Shown: piece after piece, positions 55,700 through 64,000 of the stretch | How positions within the stretch are numbered: the first letter of the stretch is position 1 | Layout: every line of letters begins with the position of its first letter | Source: Paludibacteraceae bacterium | GTDB taxonomy: Bacteria > Bacteroidota > Bacteroidia > Bacteroidales > Paludibacteraceae | Direction of reading: 5' to 3' | NCBI GenBank assembly: GCA_024401555.1 | Contig: JAKSKV010000004.1 | Coordinates: 1 to 64,000, forward strand | DNA length: 64,000 nucleotides | Notes under the pieces: generated by a model | Seen by the model: only the letters and a program-made list of their open reading frames with translations | Told to the model about the DNA's origin: nothing | Databases searched by the model: none | Translations under genes and position numbers: made by a program

Positions 55700-58600
55700 A
55701 TGGTACATTATAGCTTTGGTAAGAAAATAGTCTTTTTGTTGTCGCTCCTCATGTTTGCGACGGTTAATATGAATGCTGTGGTTCCTGTCCATATCAATTC
55801 GGGAAACCCAGCTTATCCATTCCCGCAATTTTTGGAATATTCCTATGGATCCTCTCATAAGTTGGATAATTTGGGAACCATTAATCCAGAGGGTGTGGTT
55901 CATGCGGAGATGGAGCAAGATATCCGTGACGCTTATCAGATTTTCGCAAATGAGTGGAAATACACGGGCGAAGTCTTGGATGGTGTCAAATATATCAGGG
56001 GTAATTATGGTTGCCCTTATGATTGCCGTGAGGGTGATGGTTATTCTATGTTGGCTGCGGCTGTGATGGGTGACAAGGCCTCTTTCGACGGATTGTGGTT
56101 CAGAATCCACGATAGTTTCCGCCCGGGCTCTAAAAGTTATCTTACAGGAGAGACAATTGGAGGAGGCGGATATGGCGATCTGATCATAGGTGACCAGGCT
56201 AATACTTGTTCTGCTACCGACGGTGATAATGAGGTTGTATTGGCGTTGTATATCGCTTGGCGTCAGTGGGGTGATAACAGTGGACACAAGGCAAAAAACG
56301 GCGATGCGATTTCCTACAAGAAGGACTTGATTGAGGTTACCCGTGGTCTTGTTGCTATGTATGAGGAGAATTTCAAGACGGAGAACCCTCGTCGTGTGAC
56401 GACAGGAGATGTCGGATTGGATGGTTATCTTAAGAATGGTACTACTTGGCCTGAGGTGACTGACTGGGCTAATACAAACTTCACAACTATGAATGGTGTG
56501 GATTATAAGCCTGAGTATGCTGGCCCTGTTAAAATGCATACCGATTATAGTTCTCCTGCCTATTTCCGTGAGTTTTATGATTTGATCATGGAACTTGACG
56601 TTCCTGAGTCTTCCGAGTGGGAGAGAGAGCAATACCGCAGATGTGAGGCCTCTTGCGATTGGATGGTAGGCAATTGGTTGAGCCAAAATGCCAAGAATAT
56701 CTTCTGGGGAGAAGAGGCGACTATCTCCGCCAATAATGTTGTTTCGATGGATGCGGGAAATCAAGGTGGACGTTTCCGTGCGGCATGGCGTACCGCTTTG
56801 AACTATGTTTGGCACGGAAATCCAACTTATACGTGGGATCCTGTGACCCATACCGTGAAAGAGGGAGGTAATTCATATGAGAAGGAGTCATGCGAGAGAA
56901 TCGCAGCCTTTATGAATGATCCTCAAGGATGGAATGGCCCTTCTCCTTGTACCGATTTCGGAGGCGGACCGGATGTGACATACAAAGGACCTTCTGTCCT
57001 CCACTGGGATATTAATCCTGATGGTACATTCCCTAAAAGTGAATTTACGCTTAACTGGCAGATGGGAACCGGTATGCCTTCTGCCATAGGTGCGCAAGAT
57101 TTGGATTTGGCTGGTATCCTTTATCGTCAGTGTAATATTGAGTGGGATTGTGATGACTTCGGAGATGGATATCTGACTTCTGTCCCTCACTATTTTCACG
57201 GATTCTTCCGTTGGTTGGGTATGATTATCGCGACAGGAAACCATACTGCACCAGGTCAAATTAAGGCGGGTGCTAACATGAAGGTCTATCGTGCGATTAA
57301 GGATAGTGTAACTTACGCTTATACGGGTGATGAGATTACTTATTTGCTTGATTACAGAAATTATGGTACAGTGGATGCAACGGATGTTGTCATCGTGGAG
57401 AATGTGCCTGCCGACTTTGTGTTTGTAAGCGCAACCAATGGTGGTGTTTACGATGCGGGAAGTCATACTGTCACTTGGAAAATTGGAAAGGTAGCAGGAT
57501 TCAAGAGTGATGACACCGAAGGCCCTGCGTTGAATTTGAAGTCTGGTAATTTGGCTAAGACCGTTGGCCAAGTTTCTTATACTTGTAAGATCGGATCGAA
57601 TGCGTTTGGCCGATATTGCACCACTGCGGATATCACTTGCTCTAATGGTTCGGGATGGACAACGAACGAGTATCCTAACTATGTGACAGCCACTATGCAG
57701 CGAAACTGTGTGGATGTGATCAAGCGTGCTTTGAAGATAGAGAAGAGTGCGGACAGAGAGAAGGTTAATCCTGGAAATATGGTGAAGTACAAGATTGACT
57801 TTGAGAACTCTTCCGAGGCGGGTTGGTTGGATGGTGGTCGTCCGAGAGTGACCATGGCCATGTCCAACAATTTGGACGGATCTCAGTTGTGGTTGCGTTT
57901 TAGACTATACAACGATGCGATTGAACCTTACATCAACTATGGTAACTATCGTATCGCATACTACATGTATGATTCCGGTATTGATTGCTTGGCAGGTGAA
58001 GAGGGTTGCTCAAGAGGTTGGCAATGGAATACTTCCATTTATGAAGGAAGGAGAACTACGTCTGATAAAGTGACAGTGACTCATGAGACGATTGTCGAGG
58101 GAAAAGATGATTTTGGCGCATGGAACCAGAGATTGTGTATCCAGTTCGCTCCATTGTTGGTGACCACGACAGCACACATCTCCAACTATATGCAACCGGG
58201 CCGTGTCCATAAGGGAGGAACCTTCCCTCTTCGTTTGGCTGGTTATTTGAATATGAGCGACTGGAGTTCGCCTAATTACAAAGATGATTGGTCATGGAAT
58301 GCGGGTGCTGCGGATGCGGAAGATGGAAATTATCACTTGATATCACCAAGTTGGCAAACGATTGATCCGTTGACAGGTAAATCCATAGAACAACCGATTA
58401 CCGAGTATTTGCCAAGTATTTGTGAGGAACCAAGCAGTTTGATAGAAAACGTCTTGGTGGAAGAGTATGATGGCTATGCTTGGCGCCGTATCCTAGGAAC
58501 AGGTCCGATGGCTGGTCGTGAGGCTCGTAATGTTGTCGTTATCGATACATTGCCTAAGGGAATGGAGTTCCAAGGTTTCTTGAATGAGTGCCCATTGAAA

Positions 58601-61600
58601 GAGTACAAGGCAAGCTGGGATAGTTATCAAATTGCGGATGGACGCTGGTGCGTGAAATGGGAGATCCCTGTGATGCAGGTAAAGCAAAAGGGAACAATCG
58701 AATACTCCGCTATGGCAAGTTTCCCATCTGGTGCGGAGTGTGAGACCCCTGATGAGTTGACTCAGAATGTGGCATGGATTCTTGCTGAAAAGAATTCTCC
58801 TTTGGCTGACACTGCGGAGGTGACGGTCACCTGCGCGAAGGTTCCTGAACCTATTATCCCAACAACACTTGTGAAAACTGTGGATAAGGAGAACGTTCAA
58901 CTCGGTGATGATGTGACGTATACCATCGAGTACGAACAAACCCATGGTGCGATTTTTGATGATGCGGCGGCTAAAACAACTGATTGGACTTTGTCTGGAG
59001 CCTCTATTTCAGGTGGTGTGCTTACAACATCCCAAGGAGAGTCTGCTACATTCAAAAATTCACTTTCAGTCAATATGTATGCTGAGTTTGACGCGAATAT
59101 CGTATCATACCAAGAGGGAGAGTTCTTTGTTCGTGATGATATTAGAATACAATATAAGTTTAATGAGTCCACCGGTTTGTCTGTGACTTGCTATGAGGGT
59201 TCTCGTAAGGTTACGGATGCGACTTGCGCTTTGAAGAACAATCCGTCACGTTGGAAAGTGAAAATCACGGATGATGTACTTCAGGTGTGGTTTGGAAAAG
59301 ATACTTCGGCCTCTCCTGCATTTACAGCAGAAGGTTTGAAAGTTAAAGAGGGCCGTATGGGCTTCAGGGGTGTTGGATATGGTGCCCATAAATACTCTAA
59401 TATCCACATTCATACCGATTATGCCTATGATTTGACTATAGTTGACCGTAAGCCAGCGGAGATTGCTTTTAACTCTGCGGATAATGGTGGCGAATTGTTA
59501 GGTGATTCCATCGTTTGGAAATTCGAGCATGGTATGGATAATCCTATTCCTTTCGGTACGAAATATAAGGTGACGTGGAAGGGAACAGTGGATGAGTGTA
59601 ACGAATCGATCATCAATATCGCTTACGCAAAGTTGCTTGGCCATGCCGACAACGAAATCATGGCGCAGGCAGTATCCGGTTGCGGAGAGGAGTGCCCGTT
59701 GCCGAATGTGACATTGAAACTCTCTCAGGATGAGATCTGTGCGGGTACGGGAAGCGTTACCTTGACCGCTGGTCCTACCGGTCATTACAAGTACCAGTTC
59801 TTTGAGGATGGAGAGCCTGTTACGGAGGAGACGGAAGAGAACACCTATGAGATATCGGCGAATATTGCTGGTAAGAAGACATATAGTGTGATTGTCACCT
59901 CTGGTACGACAGCCTTGCCTTGCTATTCTCCAAGTGAACCTGTGGTGTTGACTGTCAACAAACGCCCAGTAGGCTCTGATTATGATTTCGGCACCTTCTG
60001 TCCTGGTAATGCCGATATTGCGGAGTTTGAAAAGAAGTTCGCCTCATTTGCAGATGAAGGTATTGTCGCATCGTGGACCGATTCGGATGATGAGGATGTC
60101 GATATGCCATCCGTCAATGATATAAAGAAGGCAGGAACCTATACCTATCGATATAAGTTGACCTCGGAGGAAGGTTGCGAAAGCAAGAATGATTATAAGG
60201 TCTCTTTCGAAGTGAGGGTGATCTCTGGTCCGACTGGAACGGGACAGGTCTCTTATTTGTTGAGCGATACCGCCTCAAACGGATTGTTCGACAAGAATCT
60301 GTTGCAGATGGATCCTTCTGTCGTTGAGATAGAATCTGGATACAAATATATTTGGTACGACGAGAGTGGTAATGAGTTGGGGACGGTTGCTCCGACTCCT
60401 GATGTTCCTGCTCCGGGTGTTACCAAGATCCTCACCTATTATGTAAACCGAACCCAAGCTGGAGGTTGTGTTAGTGACACGATGGAGGTTTCCGTTATTG
60501 TCAGCGGTACGGTGGTGCCTGTTCCGAACAATGTTACTTTCTGTCTGAATGAGGAGGCTACGCCTATCACAGCCGAGTTAGGCAAAATGGAGGAGAGCGA
60601 TCCTAGCAAGTGGGAGATCGTTTACTACGATGAGTATGGTAATGTGTTGAGCGAGGCGGAGCGTACGCCAAAGACGAACAAGGGAGGTAAATTTACCTAT
60701 TATGTAACGCAACGTGAAATCGCCAATCCTTCAAACGAGAGCGCGAAGGTGCCTTTGACGGTGACGGTGGTCGATATTCCTCAACCAAATGTTTCGATGA
60801 ACCGTACCCAGTATTGCAAGGGTGAGGAGTATGAGCAATTGTTGGTGGAGAGCGCTGCGACACCAGCCCTTAAGGGATCTACTTTCAACTGGTCAATCGA
60901 CGGAAAGAGCGTAGAGGGAGTTCCAGTCGCTCAAACTCAGGTGGAGACTATTACCTATGGTGTTGTGGAGAGTTATAAGATCGACGAGGATCATGTCTGC
61001 CAAAGTGATACGGCTAAGTTGATCGTCAAGACCACGTTCGTTCCGAAACCAACGGGTTCGCTCATCGTGAACTATCTGAAGGAGGATGCCGACGACAATG
61101 GCCAATTTGAGCCTTTGTTGATCAAGAATTCGACATTGGTGGCGCCTGCTGATTTGACAGAGTATGAATTGATGTGGTATGACTTGAAGGAGAATGCGTT
61201 GGATGAAACGGATCAAGCCTTTGGTCCTATCATCACCAAGGATCCTTCTTGGAAGGAGAATGAGGATGTGAAGTTCTCTTATTATGTACGCCAAAGACAC
61301 TTGGAGAGTGGATGTGTCAGCGATACGGTCCGCATTACGGTTGTCATCAGCGACGCGTTGATTCCGAACACCTATCCGATGAACTACTGCCATAAGGCTA
61401 AGGCCATCTCTTTGGATAATAGCGCAAGCATCAATACCAATAATGGTCAGGTAAAGGATATAGACTACGAATTGTTGTGGTTCTCGCCAGAGGACAACTA
61501 CGAAAAGCCACTTGCGGAGGCTCCGGTGCCAAGCACTGAGACGGTGGGTGAAACCATTTACAAGGTGGCTCAGTTGAATGTGAAGGATGGCAAGTATGGC

Positions 61601-64000
61601 GCTAAAGCTGACTTGAAGGTAACCATCTTCCCTAATCCAGAGTTGAAGGTGGATAAGTTGCCTCAGACTTGTGGTAAGGAGATCTTGATTTCCAAGTACA
61701 TCCATTTGGTGAATACGATCGACACTTCGTTGTTGAATTTCTATTATTACCAAGATAAGGATTGTACAAAACCGCTTGAGGATATGAAATTCACTGAGAG
61801 TGGTACCCTCTATGCGAGCGCATACTACACGATCTTCTCCGAACCGAATATCGTCGGCGTTTGTGCTTCCGACACCATGGAGATCCATGCGACCATCGAC
61901 GATTTGACTGATTTGAAGGTGGATGCTCCTAATAGCGTCTGTCCTAACGGGGAAATTGAGTTGTCCGCTACCGCAAAAAGTACAACGACCGAGGATGTTA
62001 CATTTGAATGGAGCGGTGATGCTACGAGCAGTGAGCCTTCATTCTCCGTTACGGATAAAGTGGGTACGTTTGGCCATGAATACACCTTTAAGGTGGAGGC
62101 ATCAGCCGGCGCTTGCCATTTGGATACGACGGTGACGGTGAAGGTTGGTCAGGGTGAGTTGACAGGTGCTATGCTTGTGAATGGTACGGAGACTAACCTC
62201 TTCAAGACATGTGGTGATGAGGAGATAACCCTCTCTACTTCCCATACGGGAACCGACTTCAAGTGGAGCGATCTCGACGGAAACGAACTGGGCGAGGGTA
62301 GCGAACTCTCTTTGACACCAGAAAAGGATAACACCTATATCGTCTCGTTGATTAACAAGTGTGAGGCGACCGACACCATTGTCGTCAAGGTATATCCATT
62401 AACGCTTACCGCTGACTTCGAGAAGTTGGATACAGATGTTTGTCTCAATTCCGACGCTTCCGCCACATTGACGATCAAGGGCTATGACAAGAGCATGGCT
62501 GGATCTTACATCAAGTGGTTCCGTGATGGTAACGAATTGAATGAATTCCGTGATAAGACGACATTGTCTTTGAGTAAGGTTCAATTGACGGATGGTGGCG
62601 TCTATAGTTATGAGGTCAGCAACGGTATTTGTCTCGCAAAGAACGATGATGAACGTTTGACCGCTACCCTCAAGGTGAAACCGTTTGTCACTTTCGACGA
62701 ACCGTTGACTTATGAGGTGCCTCGCGGTGAGGATGCTCGTCTGGAATTGTTGAATGTTGTGCCAAGCGGTGCGACACTCTCTTGGAAAGGCAGTGATCAC
62801 GAAGGAATTGGTAATCCGTTCGAGGTGAAGAGTGTCACATCTGACGAAAAGTTTGAGGTAACTCTCTCTGCGGATGATTATTGCGATGCTGAAACCAAAG
62901 TACAACTGTTGGTGGATGCCAAAGTGATGGTGACGGTTGAGGCGGATAAGGATTTGGTTTGTGTGGACGATGCTGTGGTGTTAACTGCGGACACGACGGG
63001 AACTGGCAAGGTGCTGCATCCTCAAAACTATAAGATCGAGTGGTTCGCCGTAGCGGCGGATGGCTCCGAGAAGAAGTTGACCGCTTCAGGTCTGAAAGCG
63101 ACCGATATGCCAAGCTCTGCCACACAATACTATGCGGCTGTCACGTATGGTCCGCAAGAAGAGAAGAGTGAGCCAGTGGATGTGGATGTGGTTTCACCAG
63201 CCCAATATACGAAGTCTGAAAATGTGGTCTCTTGCTCAGGCGAGAGTGTTGATATCAATGTTCAGATAGAGGAGGGCGAAGAGCCTAAGATTAAATGGCG
63301 GGATTCTCCATCTTCCGAGTTCACACTTTCTGTGGCGCCAAACGCCACAAGACTTTATGATTTTGAGATAACCACCAAGGGATTGTGCCCTGTGACCGAT
63401 GCGATAGAGGTGAATGTCAAAGAGAAACCTTCTGTTACGGTCAAGGAGTCAGTGAAGGCTTGTGAAGGATCCGAAATCTCCGTTTTGGCGAATGTGAAGG
63501 GTGATGATATCGAGACCATCGTTTGGAAAGATCCTCAGGAAATCGTTATCTCGGAGGAGAAACGTTTGGCCATCACGCCGGAAAAAGCGGGAACCTATAC
63601 CGTAGAGGCGAACTCTACCGCTTGCGGTAGCGCTGAGGCTGCTGTTGAGGTGGAAGTGGTGCCATTGCCGGTGATTGAACTGGAAGAGGTTACCTTCTCA
63701 TCCCGTTTGGCGAATGTCGTGGATGCCGAGGGCGTCTATGAGTATAAATTGGATCAGAAGGATTGGCAAACCGATAACTTGTTCGAACACTTGTCGTTTA
63801 ATGTCTTGCATACCATCTTTGCCAAGGATGAGAATGGATGTGTCGGAATGATTGCCTTTAATGTAGAGCAACCGCCAATTCCTATTCCAGACTACTTTAC
63901 CCCAGATGGTTCAGGTCAAAACGATACCTGGGATCTCACCACGATCATGGATTCTTATCCTAAATCAACCGTGAAGATTTATGACCGTACAGGTAAGGTG
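55700..64000 (+). CDS. Giant GH8-like secreted protein with T9SS type B signal, 3' end cut
   Basis: An open frame of 2767 codons that reaches the last base of the window. A signal peptide (KKIVFLLSLLMFATVNMNA) and the start IPV-like block VPVHINSGNPAYPFPQFLEY match the gene before it. The GH8 domain keeps the catalytic Glu (DCREGDGYSMLAAA, residue 111) and the Asp signature ATDGDNEVVLALYIAWRQW (Asp 174). DUF11-like extracellular repeats follow, then more than ten Ig/PKD-like domains with CxGxxxxL and CVSDT patterns. From about base 63880, YFTPDGSGQNDTWDL and YPKSTVKIYDRTGKV are the start of a CHU_C-type T9SS type B sorting domain, so fewer than about 60 residues are probably missing. Confidence 0.88.
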   Translation, partial: MVHYSFGKKIVFLLSLLMFATVNMNAVVPVHINSGNPAYPFPQFLEYSYGSSHKLDNLGTINPEGVVHAEMEQDIRDAYQIFANEWKYTGEVLDGVKYIRGNYGCPYDCREGDGYSMLAAAVMGDKASFDGLWFRIHDSFRPGSKSYLTGETIGGGGYGDLIIGDQANTCSATDGDNEVVLALYIAWRQWGDNSGHKAKNGDAISYKKDLIEVTRGLVAMYEENFKTENPRRVTTGDVGLDGYLKNGTTWPEVTDWANTNFTTMNGVDYKPEYAGPVKMHTDYSSPAYFREFYDLIMELDVPESSEWEREQYRRCEASCDWMVGNWLSQNAKNIFWGEEATISANNVVSMDAGNQGGRFRAAWRTALNYVWHGNPTYTWDPVTHTVKEGGNSYEKESCERIAAFMNDPQGWNGPSPCTDFGGGPDVTYKGPSVLHWDINPDGTFPKSEFTLNWQMGTGMPSAIGAQDLDLAGILYRQCNIEWDCDDFGDGYLTSVPHYFHGFFRWLGMIIATGNHTAPGQIKAGANMKVYRAIKDSVTYAYTGDEITYLLDYRNYGTVDATDVVIVENVPADFVFVSATNGGVYDAGSHTVTWKIGKVAGFKSDDTEGPALNLKSGNLAKTVGQVSYTCKIGSNAFGRYCTTADITCSNGSGWTTNEYPNYVTATMQRNCVDVIKRALKIEKSADREKVNPGNMVKYKIDFENSSEAGWLDGGRPRVTMAMSNNLDGSQLWLRFRLYNDAIEPYINYGNYRIAYYMYDSGIDCLAGEEGCSRGWQWNTSIYEGRRTTSDKVTVTHETIVEGKDDFGAWNQRLCIQFAPLLVTTTAHISNYMQPGRVHKGGTFPLRLAGYLNMSDWSSPNYKDDWSWNAGAADAEDGNYHLISPSWQTIDPLTGKSIEQPITEYLPSICEEPSSLIENVLVEEYDGYAWRRILGTGPMAGREARNVVVIDTLPKGMEFQGFLNECPLKEYKASWDSYQIADGRWCVKWEIPVMQVKQKGTIEYSAMASFPSGAECETPDELTQNVAWILAEKNSPLADTAEVTVTCAKVPEPIIPTTLVKTVDKENVQLGDDVTYTIEYEQTHGAIFDDAAAKTTDWTLSGASISGGVLTTSQGESATFKNSLSVNMYAEFDANIVSYQEGEFFVRDDIRIQYKFNESTGLSVTCYEGSRKVTDATCALKNNPSRWKVKITDDVLQVWFGKDTSASPAFTAEGLKVKEGRMGFRGVGYGAHKYSNIHIHTDYAYDLTIVDRKPAEIAFNSADNGGELLGDSIVWKFEHGMDNPIPFGTKYKVTWKGTVDECNESIINIAYAKLLGHADNEIMAQAVSGCGEECPLPNVTLKLSQDEICAGTGSVTLTAGPTGHYKYQFFEDGEPVTEETEENTYEISANIAGKKTYSVIVTSGTTALPCYSPSEPVVLTVNKRPVGSDYDFGTFCPGNADIAEFEKKFASFADEGIVASWTDSDDEDVDMPSVNDIKKAGTYTYRYKLTSEEGCESKNDYKVSFEVRVISGPTGTGQVSYLLSDTASNGLFDKNLLQMDPSVVEIESGYKYIWYDESGNELGTVAPTPDVPAPGVTKILTYYVNRTQAGGCVSDTMEVSVIVSGTVVPVPNNVTFCLNEEATPITAELGKMEESDPSKWEIVYYDEYGNVLSEAERTPKTNKGGKFTYYVTQREIANPSNESAKVPLTVTVVDIPQPNVSMNRTQYCKGEEYEQLLVESAATPALKGSTFNWSIDGKSVEGVPVAQTQVETITYGVVESYKIDEDHVCQSDTAKLIVKTTFVPKPTGSLIVNYLKEDADDNGQFEPLLIKNSTLVAPADLTEYELMWYDLKENALDETDQAFGPIITKDPSWKENEDVKFSYYVRQRHLESGCVSDTVRITVVISDALIPNTYPMNYCHKAKAISLDNSASINTNNGQVKDIDYELLWFSPEDNYEKPLAEAPVPSTETVGETIYKVAQLNVKDGKYGAKADLKVTIFPNPELKVDKLPQTCGKEILISKYIHLVNTIDTSLLNFYYYQDKDCTKPLEDMKFTESGTLYASAYYTIFSEPNIVGVCASDTMEIHATIDDLTDLKVDAPNSVCPNGEIELSATAKSTTTEDVTFEWSGDATSSEPSFSVTDKVGTFGHEYTFKVEASAGACHLDTTVTVKVGQGELTGAMLVNGTETNLFKTCGDEEITLSTSHTGTDFKWSDLDGNELGEGSELSLTPEKDNTYIVSLINKCEATDTIVVKVYPLTLTADFEKLDTDVCLNSDASATLTIKGYDKSMAGSYIKWFRDGNELNEFRDKTTLSLSKVQLTDGGVYSYEVSNGICLAKNDDERLTATLKVKPFVTFDEPLTYEVPRGEDARLELLNVVPSGATLSWKGSDHEGIGNPFEVKSVTSDEKFEVTLSADDYCDAETKVQLLVDAKVMVTVEADKDLVCVDDAVVLTADTTGTGKVLHPQNYKIEWFAVAADGSEKKLTASGLKATDMPSSATQYYAAVTYGPQEEKSEPVDVDVVSPAQYTKSENVVSCSGESVDINVQIEEGEEPKIKWRDSPSSEFTLSVAPNATRLYDFEITTKGLCPVTDAIEVNVKEKPSVTVKESVKACEGSEISVLANVKGDDIETIVWKDPQEIVISEEKRLAITPEKAGTYTVEANSTACGSAEAAVEVEVVPLPVIELEEVTFSSRLANVVDAEGVYEYKLDQKDWQTDNLFEHLSFNVLHTIFAKDENGCVGMIAFNVEQPPIPIPDYFTPDGSGQNDTWDLTTIMDSYPKSTVKIYDRTGKV

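Overview
The window reads as a chromosomal segment from a member of the order Bacteroidales (phylum Bacteroidota). RpoB has 1270 residues and RpoC 1427, lengths I associate with this group. Promoter-like TAnnTTTG (-7) boxes replace the E. coli consensus, Shine-Dalgarno sites are mostly weak, and several secreted proteins carry type IX secretion (T9SS) C-terminal signals. No tRNA, rRNA, CRISPR array, transposase or integrase was seen.

Layout. 1-10.1 kb holds the rplA(partial)-rplJ-rplL-rpoB-rpoC cluster with a hairpin attenuator before rpoB, a terminator after rpoC and a DUF3467 gene. 10.7-36.4 kb is one co-directional run of four giant exported proteins with gaps of only 24-38 nt. They are a five-module beta-helix protein, a T9SS type A cargo, a degenerate RHS protein, and a 3422-residue SpvB/FG-GAP/RHS protein with an unrecognised C-terminal tip after the RHS core. 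A strong terminator closes the run.

36.5-39.2 kb is a small regulatory module: a perfect-phase octanucleotide microsatellite, an ECF-like sigma factor with an overlapping small partner, and two downstream genes each preceded by the same TGTAAC-N15-GTCTC box. This looks like a local ECF regulon. 39.25-40.5 kb is 1.27 kb of non-coding DNA carrying three diverged tandem copies of a structured RNA-like unit. Their terminator-type hairpins keep the loop but swap stem sequences in a compensatory way, and the array is bracketed by two copies of a second hairpin motif. A WG-repeat-like protein follows.

42.1-52.1 kb is mostly housekeeping. It holds a gene remnant, a small exported DUF4377-like protein, a heterodimeric ABC exporter pair, galE with a sugar nucleotidyltransferase on the minus strand, a coiled-coil protein with ZapA (cell division), RNase Y and a CaCA cation antiporter. 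52.2-64 kb holds two tandem secreted GH8-family proteins. The second runs off the window after more than 2767 codons, just as its T9SS type B (CHU_C-like) sorting domain begins.

The parts most worth following up are the tandem structured-RNA array, the ECF sigma box pair, and the four-gene giant surface protein locus with its modular, compositionally mosaic genes.
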